In this document: one piece after another, positions 25,698 through 33,811 of the stretch
How positions within the stretch are numbered: position 1 is the first letter of the stretch
Layout of the letters: each line of letters starts with the position of its first letter
Made by a program: the position numbers and the translations under genes
The notes under the pieces: generated by a model
Databases searched by the model: none
What the model was told of the DNA's origin: nothing
What the model saw: the letters and a program-made list of their open reading frames with translations, nothing else
From: Bog-105 sp965277435
GTDB taxonomy: Bacteria > Acidobacteriota > Terriglobia > Bryobacterales > Bryobacteraceae
Length of the DNA: 64,000 nt
Assembly: GCA_965277435.1 (NCBI GenBank)
Contig: OZ255821.1
Location: 1,426,001 to 1,490,000, forward strand
Direction: 5' to 3'

Positions 25698-25715
25698 GCA
25701 GCCAGGGGTGGCTGC
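25698..25715. repeat. Extragenic palindrome (7-bp perfect stem)
   Basis: GCAGCCA, loop GGGG, TGGCTGC. It lies between the convergent cheY and DJ-1/PfpI genes and could act as a bidirectional terminator or as a REP-type dispersed palindrome. Similar GC-rich hairpins occur near 57560, 60260 and 63200. Confidence 0.6.
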
Positions 25716-25719
25716 GCTA

Positions 25720-26445
25720 CTAGGCGGTTGCGCGACTTACGTGCAAGCGCTGTGCGATGACCGTCGCCTGGTCCATAAGTGGTTTCAGAATGCTCGAAGC
25801 AATAGCCGTTATTTCCGGAGGCGCCGTTTCAGGAGAGCCGGCATTGAACGGTGGCTTCGGACCGTACTCCATAGCCAGCTGGGTAACTTGAGCAACCGTT
25901 GCGCCACGCAATTCGGCCAATAAAACAAGCCCAAAATCGATTCCTGCCGTCACGCCACCTCCTGAAAACCGATTGCGGTCGGCGACCACCCGGCTATGCA
26001 CAGCCTCAATCCCCAGTGCTTCCAAGGCGTCGTAACAAGCCCAATGGGTAGCAGCCTTGTAGCCGTCCAGAAGACCTGCCGCAGCCAGGATCAGCGAACC
26101 GGAGCAAACGGAGGGAATGTAGCGAGCCGTCTTGCCTTGTTCCGCCAGGAAAGCAAGTACTTCGGCATCCTGCAGCATGTCGTTGGCGCCAAAACCGCCG
26201 GGCACGAACAAGACATCCAGATTTGCTGGACAGCCCGCGAAAGTCGCGGTCGGCAGGAGAGATATCCCTGAATCGGTCAGGACCGGTTCGAGTGTTTTCC
26301 AAAGGAGATGCGTCTGGCCGTGCATACCCAGGGCAGCTTGCGGGCCGACCAGGTCCAGCAGAGTCATCTGAGGGAAAAGGAGCATTCCGATTTGCAGTGG
26401 CGCCGGAGCATCGGAGGAGTCGGTGTGTTCGAAGGGGTTTGGCAT
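25720..26445 (-). CDS. DJ-1/PfpI family protein (isonitrile hydratase-like)
   Basis: About 241 residues from ATG 26445. The fold is the class I glutamine amidotransferase-like DJ-1/PfpI family: IGMLLFPQMTLLDLVGP near the start, VLFVPGGFGAND mid-protein, and the nucleophile elbow SVCSGSLILAAAGLL with the reactive Cys. This is the pattern of InhA isonitrile hydratase and of AraC-linked amidase-like domains. An upstream GTG at 26463 falls inside the shared operator, so ATG 26445 is preferred. Divergent from a TetR gene that probably controls it. Confidence 0.85.
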   Translation of the reverse strand: MPNPFEHTDSSDAPAPLQIGMLLFPQMTLLDLVGPQAALGMHGQTHLLWKTLEPVLTDSGISLLPTATFAGCPANLDVLFVPGGFGANDMLQDAEVLAFLAEQGKTARYIPSVCSGSLILAAAGLLDGYKAATHWACYDALEALGIEAVHSRVVADRNRFSGGGVTAGIDFGLVLLAELRGATVAQVTQLAMEYGPKPPFNAGSPETAPPEITAIASSILKPLMDQATVIAQRLHVSRATA

Positions 26446-26457
26446 ACGTTTGAACTG

Positions 26458-26477
26458 TAGCACGATCGGTCGTGCTA
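26458..26477. promoter_or_regulatory. Perfect palindromic operator between DJ-1/PfpI and TetR genes
   Basis: TAGCACGA, spacer TCGG, TCGTGCTA: a perfect 8+8 inverted repeat lying 12 bases before the TetR start and just upstream of the divergent DJ-1/PfpI start. Size and position fit a TetR autoregulatory operator controlling both genes. Binding is inferred, not shown. Confidence 0.8.
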
Positions 26478-26489
26478 AACTAAAGGATT

Positions 26490-27149
26490 ATGGAAAGGAC
26501 ACAGTCTTCCACCCGCTTACGGATACTGGAGCACGGGACGGATCTGTTAAGCGCATCCAGTTTGGGGGGCGTTACTCTGGGCGCTTTGGCAGAGCGAACG
26601 GGGATGTCGAAAAGCGGGCTGTTCGCGCATTTCCGATCTAAGCAAGACTTGGATTTAGCTCTTCTGGAGCATACTGCCGCCATCGCCGGCAAACACGTGG
26701 TTGGGCCAGCAATGGCAGTTTCCGAGGGACTGCCACGGCTCAAAGCGCTCGTGAACAACTGGTTGGGATGGACGACAAAAGCTGGTCTTTCCGGAGGTTG
26801 CCCCGTGGCGGCCGGCATGTTCGAACTTGACGATGGCGAGGGTCCTGTTCGGGATCGCTTACGAGAAATGGAAGCGCATTGGCGCGGGGTACTTGGGTCG
26901 CACATCGAGCGCGCTGTCTCCCTGGGACACTTGCGATCGGAGACAGATGTCGATCAGTGTGTCTGGGAGCTGTGCGGGATCTACCTCAGCCATCACGCTT
27001 CACTACGGTTCGTGAGAGATCCGAAAGCTGATCAATACGCCCATACTGCGCTGGAAACGCTGTTCACGCGATGGACGCCCACTGTAGCGCGGAGAACGCG
27101 CCGGACTGAATCGAAACAAGTAATAGCCAGACCGCGCCGGAAGCGGTGA
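26490..27149 (+). CDS. TetR family transcriptional regulator
   Basis: A 219-residue regulator. The N-terminal HTH spans residues ~10-55, with VTLGALAERTGMSKSGLFAHFRSKQDL as its recognition region (key part MSKSGLFAHF). The C-terminal domain resembles TetR_C_16/YcdC-like ligand-binding domains (GGCPVAAGMFELDD). AAGGA sits 6 bases before ATG 26490. A perfect palindrome just upstream is its likely operator, shared with the divergent DJ-1/PfpI gene. The basic C-terminal tail (RRTRRTESKQVIARPRRKR) is long for the family. Confidence 0.9.
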   Translation: MERTQSSTRLRILEHGTDLLSASSLGGVTLGALAERTGMSKSGLFAHFRSKQDLDLALLEHTAAIAGKHVVGPAMAVSEGLPRLKALVNNWLGWTTKAGLSGGCPVAAGMFELDDGEGPVRDRLREMEAHWRGVLGSHIERAVSLGHLRSETDVDQCVWELCGIYLSHHASLRFVRDPKADQYAHTALETLFTRWTPTVARRTRRTESKQVIARPRRKR

Positions 27150-27176
27150 TCCCATCGGTATGGACACGGAGAATAG

Positions 27177-27563
27177 ATGAAGCTCATTTTTCTGTTTGGC
27201 GCAGCTCTGGTGGTCTTTTTGATGGATACGCTGCTGGCCCAGATTGCTCTACGAATCACCGGAGTACCGAAAGGCTTTCCGCCTTTCACTTTGTTACCCA
27301 TTCTTTCCGGCGTCGTAGGAGGCTTTCTCCTTGCGGCCATCACGTATGCAGTGCTCCAACTAGTCACTCCACAGGCGAATCGTGTATTGTTCCCTATTGC
27401 GATCGCTGCCCTGGCGCTTTCGTTCGCTCTGCCGATCCGCTTGAGCTTTACCAAGTCGAAGCGTTTTGCTGGAGTGACACCCGCAGCACAGATGTTTCTC
27501 GCCCTGATGCACACGGTTGTGGCTACTGGTGCGGTGACAGCCCTCACAGCAGTTCGACAGTAA
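27177..27563 (+). CDS. Four-helix membrane protein, function unknown
   Basis: A 128-residue protein with about four hydrophobic helices: residues ~3-22, 40-62, 70-86 and 105-124. It follows the TetR gene by 27 bases on the same strand and precedes an amidohydrolase by 87 bases, so it may belong to the TetR-controlled unit. It has some resemblance to DUF6069-type small membrane proteins, but I cannot assign it. Confidence 0.65.
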   Translation: MKLIFLFGAALVVFLMDTLLAQIALRITGVPKGFPPFTLLPILSGVVGGFLLAAITYAVLQLVTPQANRVLFPIAIAALALSFALPIRLSFTKSKRFAGVTPAAQMFLALMHTVVATGAVTALTAVRQ

Positions 27564-27650
27564 AGAGCACGAGCCGGCCTTCTTGCCTCGAATCCAGGAG
27601 GTCGCATTTGCTTGGCGACGGAGAGAGAGAAAGAGAGAGATACAGGAACA

Positions 27651-28637
27651 ATGAAGCTGATCGGTATCGAAGAGCATTTTGTCACTGCGGACATCAGGGC
27701 TGCCTGGGAAGCATCTTCAATCGGACAGGAGGGTACCGGCGGATTCGATCGAGGTGAAATCGAGGAGCGGCTCGACGATCTAGGCGAGCGTCGGTTGGCG
27801 CTGATGGACGAGAGCGGGGTAGATGTCCAGGTGCTCTCCGTGACTACGCCAGCCTTGCACAACCTCGAATCAGAGGAGAGCGTGGCGCTGGCACAGCGGA
27901 CCAACGATCTGGTCTCCGCAACTGTAGCGAGGCATCCTACACGCTTTCAGGGCTTTGCCACACTGCCGACAGCTGCGCCGAAAGAAGCTGCGCTTGAACT
28001 TGAGCGGAGTGTGACTCGGCTGGGATTAGTGGGGACGATGCTCTGCGGCCGTACACGCGAGAAGAACCTGGATCATCCAGACTTCTTGCCTATATTTGAC
28101 ACCGCCGCGAGGCTTGGAGTGCCAATCTTTCTGCATCCGCAGATCCCGCAACGCGCCGTCAGAGAAGTTTATTACTCAGGTTTCAACGACCAGATCGATA
28201 CCGCTTTTGCCACGTTTGGGCTGGGGTGGCACTATGAAGCCGGTATTCAGTTCGTACGTCTAGTCCTGGCCGGTGTCTTCGATAAACATCCAGATTTGCA
28301 GATCATCCTGGGCCACTGGGGTGAGGTTGTTCTCTTCTATCTGGAACGGCTCGCTTCGCTGGCGCGTGTTGCGCATCTGCAGAACTCTGTAGCGGACTAC
28401 ATCCGGCAGAATCTATATGTGACACCCAGTGGCATGTGGAGTCATTCCTATCTGCAACGCACGCTTGAACAGGTTGGGCCCGAGCGCATTCTGTTCTCCA
28501 CCGACTACCCCTATCAGTACCGCCCAGGCAGACCGGGTCGATCTTTCATGGAAGAAGCAGCCCTTGCTCCAGAGCAGAAGGAGCTATTTGCTTACGAGAA
28601 CTGGGATCGGCTCACTGGATCAGCACGCCGTGGCTAA
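27651..28637 (+). CDS. Amidohydrolase family 2 protein (ACMSD/2,3-dihydroxybenzoate decarboxylase-like)
   Basis: About 328 residues in the amidohydrolase_2 family of metal-dependent decarboxylases and hydrolases. It starts MKLIGIEEHFVT (the E-x-H metal motif), has PIFLHPQIPQ (metal His region), ILGHWGEVVLFYLERL and ends with FSTDYPYQ, where the Asp is a metal ligand. These are the features of 2,3-dihydroxybenzoate/gamma-resorcylate decarboxylase-like enzymes. The frame extends upstream through a repetitive GAGAGA tract to 27612; ATG 27651, with AGGA just before it, is the likely start. Substrate unknown. Confidence 0.88.
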   Translation: MKLIGIEEHFVTADIRAAWEASSIGQEGTGGFDRGEIEERLDDLGERRLALMDESGVDVQVLSVTTPALHNLESEESVALAQRTNDLVSATVARHPTRFQGFATLPTAAPKEAALELERSVTRLGLVGTMLCGRTREKNLDHPDFLPIFDTAARLGVPIFLHPQIPQRAVREVYYSGFNDQIDTAFATFGLGWHYEAGIQFVRLVLAGVFDKHPDLQIILGHWGEVVLFYLERLASLARVAHLQNSVADYIRQNLYVTPSGMWSHSYLQRTLEQVGPERILFSTDYPYQYRPGRPGRSFMEEAALAPEQKELFAYENWDRLTGSARRG

Positions 28638-29100
28638 TAAGCCGTGAGCTCACCGGATTGCCAAACCTTCGATGCTGTTGAAAAACTCCGGCTTGCAGTC
28701 CGGATTTCGGATTCCTGACTGATTTTGTTTGCGCATCCCCGATTGAGCAAGCTTCGCTGCATAGATTTAGTTCAGAAGAAGTGTTCCGGTTCAGCTGGAT
28801 GGGGATTCCGACGAAGGTGAACGCCTATTCCGGAAGGAATCCGAACGGCATTCCGGATGAACCCGAACACCATCGGAGCGTAGCGACGCTGGCAACTCGA
28901 TTGTGCAAGAAGTGTTCGGCTTCGTCAAGAGAAACTATCCGGAGCGAAGCGGAGGCAGGACGCCGGTGGCGGGGAAAGGGGGGCAGCCCTTTTCCCCGGC
29001 TCAGCACGCAGTGACCCGGAGCGCGAACATCGCTTCGGCCTGAAACAGAGGATTGTCACAACTTCCCAGCACCCAAAACGGCCCGACAGAAGTGCTGACG
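28638..29100. other. Intergenic region with probable mobile-element debris
   Basis: No convincing gene is found in this 463-base gap. It contains TGTTGAAAAACTC near 28676, a sequence often found at ends of transposase genes, then three degenerate direct repeats (28805-28871), and a GC-rich tract with the hairpin-like AAAGGGGGGCAGCCCTTTT around 28976-28994. It is probably debris of insertion sequences, in line with the IS remnants at 30.3-32.1 kb; that is inference. Confidence 0.45.
28805..28871. repeat. Three degenerate 22-23 bp direct repeats starting ATTCCG
   Basis: Units begin at 28805, 28827 and 28850: ATTCCGACGAAGGTGAACG, ATTCCGGAAGGAATCCGAACG and ATTCCGGATGAACCCGAAC (each followed by two to three more bases; second unit key part ATTCCGGAAGGAATCC). 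Spacing of 22-23 bp, about two DNA turns, resembles multiple transposase-binding sites at IS21/Mu-type element ends. Confidence 0.5.
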
Positions 29101-30225
29101 CTATGGCAATGGATAGCTCGTATTCAGCAGATGACGTCCGATGTCGTCTGGCAACGAGCGCCAGTAGCAGTTCGACAGCACGACAACACCCGCCCGGCTT
29201 TTCGGATCGAATCCGATGTAGGCTCGGTATCCGGGTGATGAACCGTTGTGCCATATGATGGAACTGCCATACTTCGTTTGAATGATCCAGGTGTAGGCGA
29301 TCTCCATGCCAGGCAGGGACGGTGCGGTGGAACGTCTGATCGATATTTCCGCCGCCATAGCCGGCGCAAGGGACGTCTTTGTATATCCGAGGTTAGCCGC
29401 AAGGAACGTCAACAGGTCGTTGGCGCTCGATTTCAAGCCGCCGCCACCAGCCATAACCTCCCTTATCGAAAAGTCAAGGTTCGGTACAGAATCACGATTA
29501 ATCCCGTGTCCTGGTGCCAGTCGCGCTTTCATCTCGGGCGACAGAGTGACGCCCGTGTCATTCATCCCGAGAGGCGCAAGGACACGGGCTCTTACCATGG
29601 CATCGTAATCCTTGCCATCCCGCAGGCTCAGCGCGTGCCCGAGCAAACTAACGCCTATGTTGGAATACTCGAATAGTGAACCGGGATCGCGTGTAAGCTG
29701 GTAACCGGAGAGAAACTCGTAAAACTGTTCCTTTGAGTACCCTGCGTAGAGATTCGATCTATCTGCGTTGGACGGCTCCCCTACTGGCAGGCCAGAGCTC
29801 TGTGTCGCGAGATCCTGCAACGTAATCTTCTTGCCGTTGCGCTCCGGCACCTTGACTTCCGCGGGCAGGTACTTCGATACCGGATCGGTCACCGACACTT
29901 CGCTCTTCTGCACCATATCCATCAGCACCAGCGAGGTGAACACTTTGGTTACGGACCCGATTTCAAAGACTGTGTCGCCGTTGAGCGGACGTCCACCTTC
30001 TTTGGCGGGACCGCCGTAGGAGATGACCCTTCGGCCTTTCGCATCGATCACTCCAACCACAATTCCAATGCCGAGATTTTCCGGGCCCACATGGTCCTTG
30101 AGAATCTTGCCTATCTCGGCGTCCGACAGGACGGATCGGTCCGCCGGAGCTTGGGCAAAGGAACATGCCGGGGCCAAACTCATCCAAAGTCCGAAAGCGA
30201 CGCCGAAGGCTGCGCGCGAATCCAT
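29101..30225 (-). CDS. Serine beta-lactamase-fold hydrolase (class C / penicillin-binding protein-like)
   Basis: A 374-residue secreted protein with a signal peptide (AFGVAFGLWMSLAPACSFAQ). The catalytic S-x-x-K is in IGSVTKVFTSL (about residue 96), the Y-x-N motif is YSNIGVSLLG (about residue 197), and the third motif is HNGSSPGY, an H-x-G variant in place of KTG. This is the pattern of AmpC-like and esterase/D-aminopeptidase-type members of the family, so true beta-lactamase activity cannot be claimed. It sits between mobile-element debris on both sides. Intact. Confidence 0.88.
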   Translation of the reverse strand: MDSRAAFGVAFGLWMSLAPACSFAQAPADRSVLSDAEIGKILKDHVGPENLGIGIVVGVIDAKGRRVISYGGPAKEGGRPLNGDTVFEIGSVTKVFTSLVLMDMVQKSEVSVTDPVSKYLPAEVKVPERNGKKITLQDLATQSSGLPVGEPSNADRSNLYAGYSKEQFYEFLSGYQLTRDPGSLFEYSNIGVSLLGHALSLRDGKDYDAMVRARVLAPLGMNDTGVTLSPEMKARLAPGHGINRDSVPNLDFSIREVMAGGGGLKSSANDLLTFLAANLGYTKTSLAPAMAAEISIRRSTAPSLPGMEIAYTWIIQTKYGSSIIWHNGSSPGYRAYIGFDPKSRAGVVVLSNCYWRSLPDDIGRHLLNTSYPLP

Positions 30226-30331
30226 ATGCCAATACTTTAGTGCCTCCCGGTGAGCCAGAACGGCGCTCTACACCGGATACCCCGATCTTTCGGCCAGCGT
30301 TTACGTATTGCTTGCTCCTGACGGTTGGTTT

Positions 30332-31096
30332 TTAACGGGGCAACTCGCAACATTCCGACCGGCACCCTCCGTGCCTGCCAGCGGGATAGCTATGTATTCG
30401 GTTTTCCCCGATTCTTACGCATCGAATCGCCCGCATCTCTATGCGGTGCGCATTATGGACCAATCTGTCCAGGATGCCATCCGCCACTGTCGGATCGCCA
30501 ATCTGTTCATGCCAACGGGTCACCGGTAACTGCGACGTGAGAATTAGCGACCGCACTTGGTAACGGTCCTTGCAGATCACCCAGAAGTCACGGCGCTCTG
30601 GTTCGGCCAATGGCGCCATAGCCCAGTCGTCGATCACCAACACATCGATCCGGCTCAGTCGCGCGAGCAGATTGCGGAAGCTCCCATCGGCACGTGCCAA
30701 CGCCAAATCGCGGAACAGCGCCGCCGCCCGCGTGTAAAACGCCGTGTATCCATCGCGGCAAGCCTTTTGCGCGAGGGCGCAGGCGACGAAACTCTTCCCC
30801 ACGCAGGTCGGCCCGAGAACGAAAAGATTTTCGTGGTTCTGGACCCACTGCGAATCCTTCGCCAGCCCACGAATGACGGTTTTCTCCAGTCCCCGCGCCG
30901 CCCGGTAGTCAATGTCCTCGACACAAGCGTTGTGACGGAGCTTGGCGCTCTTCAATCGCCGGGCTAGCGCCTGGTTCTCGCGCCAGTTCCACTGCTGATC
31001 CACTAACAAGGACAGGCGCTCGACGAAACTCAGTTCCCGGACGCCCGAGTCCTGCTCCTGCGCCTTGAGCGCGTCCGCCATTCCCTGCAGCCTCAT
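30332..31096 (-). pseudogene. istB: IS21-family helper ATPase IstB with C-terminal frameshift
   Basis: A 254-codon frame encoding the AAA+ ATPase partner of IS21 transposase. Walker A is GPTCVGKS (the Gly-Lys-Ser core intact), Walker B is VLVIDDWAM, and the R-x-SLILTSQLP sensor region is present. After NAHRIEMR the frame leaves the family pattern. One added G at the GGG run near 30440 would restore GDSMRKNRGKPNT and a stop at 30390, the normal IstB ending. A single-G loss therefore altered the tail. With istA broken upstream, the element is not autonomous. Confidence 0.85.
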
Positions 31097-31142
31097 ACTG
31101 AGGAGCTTTTAGATCATTGGTTGTTCCAGCATTTTGCGGCTC

Positions 31143-31870
31143 CTATTCGAAGTACTCCGCTCCGCGGATGTTGTCGTGCGGCGAAGGCGGGCTTGGTGGT
31201 AAGTCGGCGTCCTGATCGGCTGCTGGTCGAGCGCATTTTTCAGGATCGACTTCACGCTCTGATACCGGCATGCTCCGGTGAGCAGCGCTCGTTCGGCAGC
31301 AGCTTCCACTCGAACAGGTGAGTACTGTCCGGTCAGTCGAATGATCCCGAGACACGAACGGTAGCCCATTTCCGGGTGCGGCTTGTCGGCAAGAATGCGT
31401 TCGAACAAACGCGCTGTCTGGGGGCCAATGGACTCCGCCCAATGCACCATACGCGAGGGAGTCCATTCCAGATGTTCCTGATGGGATCGTGGACGGTGTT
31501 CGCCAATGGTCAGGTGTTTCCATGACCGCGCGCACGCAGATGCGAAGCTACTCGCTGGCCCTTATGGAAAAGCTCGACGGTGATCGGCGTCGAGCGTACT
31601 TCCACCAGCTCCTGTACCAGGTTGTACGGTATCAAAAACAATGTGGTAGTCAATGTTGACTCGTGCACGGGACCACTGGCTGAGATCGAACCGCTCGACA
31701 GGCAAAGGATTCAGCGCGGGCTTGTCGAGAGCCAAGAACTGTGATGCCCGCGAACCTTCTCGTTTGCGAAACGGTCGCTGGTTGATACGGTCGCGCAGCT
31801 CGCGGATGGCCTGATTCAGTTCCCCGATGGAGAAGAACTTTCGATGGCGCAGCGCCGCAATGAGCCATCG
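31143..31870 (-). pseudogene. istA: Truncated, multiply frameshifted IS21 transposase IstA (3' half)
   Basis: Pieces of the IstA C-terminal half are found in order on the minus strand in different frames: RHRKFFSIGELNQAIREL and RASQFLALDKPALNPLP with VNIDYHIVFD, then (about six codons lost) PYNLVQELVEVRSTP and LFHKGQRVASHLR, then HLEWTPSRMVHWAESIGP and HPEMGYRSCLGIIRL, then SVKSILKNALDQQP, and finally PHDNIRGAEYFE with a TAG at 31143-31145. Frame breaks lie near 31640, 31510 and 31215. The 5' half, including the DDE domain, is absent, cut near 31870 where an oppositely oriented IS3-type remnant begins. Confidence 0.85.
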
Positions 31871-31885
31871 CTCGGCCAGAAGCCT

Positions 31886-32084
31886 ACCTCTAACCTCTGC
31901 GATGAACTGGGCCTGCAGCCCACGGTCTTCTACGGCTGGCGGAAAGAGTTCTTCAAGAACGGGACACCTGCCTTCGAGCAGAAGAAGCCAACGAACCATT
32001 CAAGCTGAGCAGGAGCGAATCTCTTACCTGGAGAAGAAGATCCAGCTGATGGCGGAGCACGTCGCGTTAAAAAATCAGCGGTGA
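31886..32084 (+). pseudogene. IS3-type OrfA transposase remnant, frameshifted
   Basis: The plus strand reads LCDELGLQPTVFYGWRKEFF and FEQKKPTNHSS, then shifts frame to AEQERISYLEKKIQLMAEHVALKNQR and stops at 32084. This is the middle and end of the small OrfA helix-turn-helix/leucine-zipper protein of an IS3-like element. Its 5' end abuts the broken istA, so one element probably inserted into or recombined with the other. No OrfB follows. Confidence 0.75.
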
Positions 32085-32151
32085 CAAACCGACGTCTAGA
32101 TAGGTACTGAGGGGGACACGCACCCTTATCAAAATGACACTAAGTGAATCC

Positions 32152-32796
32152 TCACTTGCGGCCTCGCACCGAACTTTCACGCGCAGACACTTTCTTATTG
32201 GCGGTCTTCTTGGTGGGCTTGATGTGGAGTGCCTCCATTGGCTCCCCACGTGTAGAGACAGCCATTAGCCACGCGTTGAGCCCGAATTCAAGGCCGCTTG
32301 CGGGTTTGCTCTCGCCGAATACTTGAGCGGCTTCTAACGCGACGGCTCCATGGAGGAATGCCCAAAGTGCGATAGATGCCTGCGCAGCTCCGTCCGACCC
32401 GGCCATTCGTTGCACCTGCTCGACGGTGAACGTCCAGAGGCTTTGGCGGAAGGTCGCATCGTGCTCCGGCGCGTGGAGACTCATCATCACCTCGTAGAGG
32501 TAACGGTTGTCTTTTGCGAACTTCAGGTAAGCAGATGACATGTTGCGGATTGTCGTAACCGGTTCGGACCGGCCGGCTGCCTTCCTCAGCGCCAGTTCGA
32601 GTTGTCGGGCAGCTTCGTTTGCTAGCGCGGCCTCCAGTGCTGAGCGATCGGAAAAGTAACGGTAGATTGCATTAGGCGCCAGGTCGAGGGAGCTCGCGAG
32701 ATTCCGTAACGACAAGTCGCGGATGCCTCTTCGCGCCAGCTCCTTCACCGCGGCCGAAAGGATGGCCTGGCGGTCTGTTTTCGACGGATAAGGCAT
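32152..32796 (-). CDS. TetR family regulator, divergent from SDR gene
   Basis: About 214 residues from ATG 32796. The HTH region is residues ~10-55 (GIRDLSLRNLASSLDLAPNAIYRYFSDRSAL, key part LAPNAIYRYF), and the C-terminal domain resembles TetR_C_33/WHG types (LWAFLHGAVALEAAQVFG). The Lys/Arg-rich tail is unusual. Divergent from the SDR gene at 32885; the gap has a strong promoter and a GTACAGT-type inverted repeat, so it probably represses the SDR gene and itself. Confidence 0.9.
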   Translation of the reverse strand: MPYPSKTDRQAILSAAVKELARRGIRDLSLRNLASSLDLAPNAIYRYFSDRSALEAALANEAARQLELALRKAAGRSEPVTTIRNMSSAYLKFAKDNRYLYEVMMSLHAPEHDATFRQSLWTFTVEQVQRMAGSDGAAQASIALWAFLHGAVALEAAQVFGESKPASGLEFGLNAWLMAVSTRGEPMEALHIKPTKKTANKKVSARESSVRGRK

Positions 32797-32803
32797 GAGT
32801 AAC

Positions 32804-32842
32804 ACTGTACACCTTGACACCGAAAAGACGAAAGCGTACAGT
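32804..32842 (+). promoter_or_regulatory. Sigma-70 promoter with inverted-repeat operator for the SDR gene
   Basis: TTGACA at 32814-32819, 17-base spacer, TACAGT at 32837-32842: a near-consensus promoter reading toward the SDR gene. ACTGTAC (32804-32810) upstream of the -35 and GTACAGT (32836-32842) over the -10 are exact inverted repeats 25 bases apart. A TetR dimer pair could bind both half-sites and block the promoter. Operator function is inferred. Confidence 0.75.
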
Positions 32843-32884
32843 GAAAACGAGGAAGATGGACAGTGACCATCTTAGGAGAAATGC

Positions 32885-33748
32885 ATGGCGAACAGCAAAG
32901 ATGTCGTGGTGACCGGGGTCTCCACCGGAATTGGCTGGGGAACCACAAAGGTGCTTGTTTCAAAGGGATTTCGGGTGTTCGGTTCGGTACGCAAGCAGGC
33001 TGACGCCGATCGTTTGCAGAGAGAGTTCGGTGACCCCTTCGTGCCTCTCCTGATGGACATTACGGACGCCGGCGCTGTAGATCAAGCTGCCCGGAAGGTC
33101 GGCTCCATGATAGGGGACAGGAATCTTGTCGGCCTGGTGAACAATGCAGGAATTGTGGTGGGTGGGCCATTGCTTTATCTGAGGCCCAGCGAGTACCGGC
33201 GGCAGTTGGATGTCAACATGATCTCCCCGCTTGTGGTAATCCAAGCCTTCACTCCTCTTTTGGGATCGGATAAGAAGAGGCAGGGTCCGACCGGCCGCAT
33301 CGTGAACATCAGCTCTAGCAGCGCAAAAGTGGCTATCCCGCTTCTCGGTGCTTATAGCGCCTCCAAATCTGGTCTTGAAGGAATGTCGGACGCGCTGCGG
33401 AGAGAACTGATGTTATTTGGCATCGACGTCGTGATCATTGAGCCGGGCACCGTAAACACGGCGATGTACGACAAGGGCGAAAAAGAAGATCTGAGTGAGT
33501 TCAGGCAGACCGAGTATTGGGAGGCAGTGCAGAAATTCCAGAAGTTCATAGTCGCCGAAGCACGTAGTAACGGCTTATCCCCTGAGCGTCTAGGCGAAGC
33601 CGTCCACGTGGCACTCAGCACGGCGAAACCGAAGGCACGCTACGCCGTGGTTCCGCAACGTTTCAAGAACTGGACTCTGCCCAGACTCCTTCCTGCAAGG
33701 ATGCTCGACACCCAACTCGCAAAGCTGCTCGGACTCACAAAGCCGTAG
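32885..33748 (+). CDS. Short-chain dehydrogenase/reductase (SDR)
   Basis: A 287-residue classical SDR. The cofactor loop is VTGVSTGIGWG (T-G-x3-G-I-G, residues ~10-20), NNAG is at ~92-95, the catalytic Ser is in IVNISSSSAKV, and the Y-x3-K pair is in YSASKSG. The C-terminus ends QLAKLLGLTKP. AGGAG lies 6-10 bases before ATG 32885 and a strong promoter is at 32814-32842. Substrate unknown. Likely under control of the divergent TetR. Confidence 0.92.
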   Translation: MANSKDVVVTGVSTGIGWGTTKVLVSKGFRVFGSVRKQADADRLQREFGDPFVPLLMDITDAGAVDQAARKVGSMIGDRNLVGLVNNAGIVVGGPLLYLRPSEYRRQLDVNMISPLVVIQAFTPLLGSDKKRQGPTGRIVNISSSSAKVAIPLLGAYSASKSGLEGMSDALRRELMLFGIDVVIIEPGTVNTAMYDKGEKEDLSEFRQTEYWEAVQKFQKFIVAEARSNGLSPERLGEAVHVALSTAKPKARYAVVPQRFKNWTLPRLLPARMLDTQLAKLLGLTKP

Positions 33749-33811
33749 CCAGAATCGGACGGAATTCTAACTCTGATCAAAAGGAGAAAGAGCGAAAGGC
33801 CGTGTATTCCC

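Noticed and set aside
28781..29014. 77-codon plus-strand frame in the gene-free gap
   Set aside because: It runs over direct repeats and mobile-element debris, has no recognisable domain and no convincing ribosome binding site.
31562..31999. Intact 145-codon minus-strand gene
   Set aside because: It is an istA fragment whose first ~45 codons are the antisense of an IS3 OrfA remnant; not a real gene.
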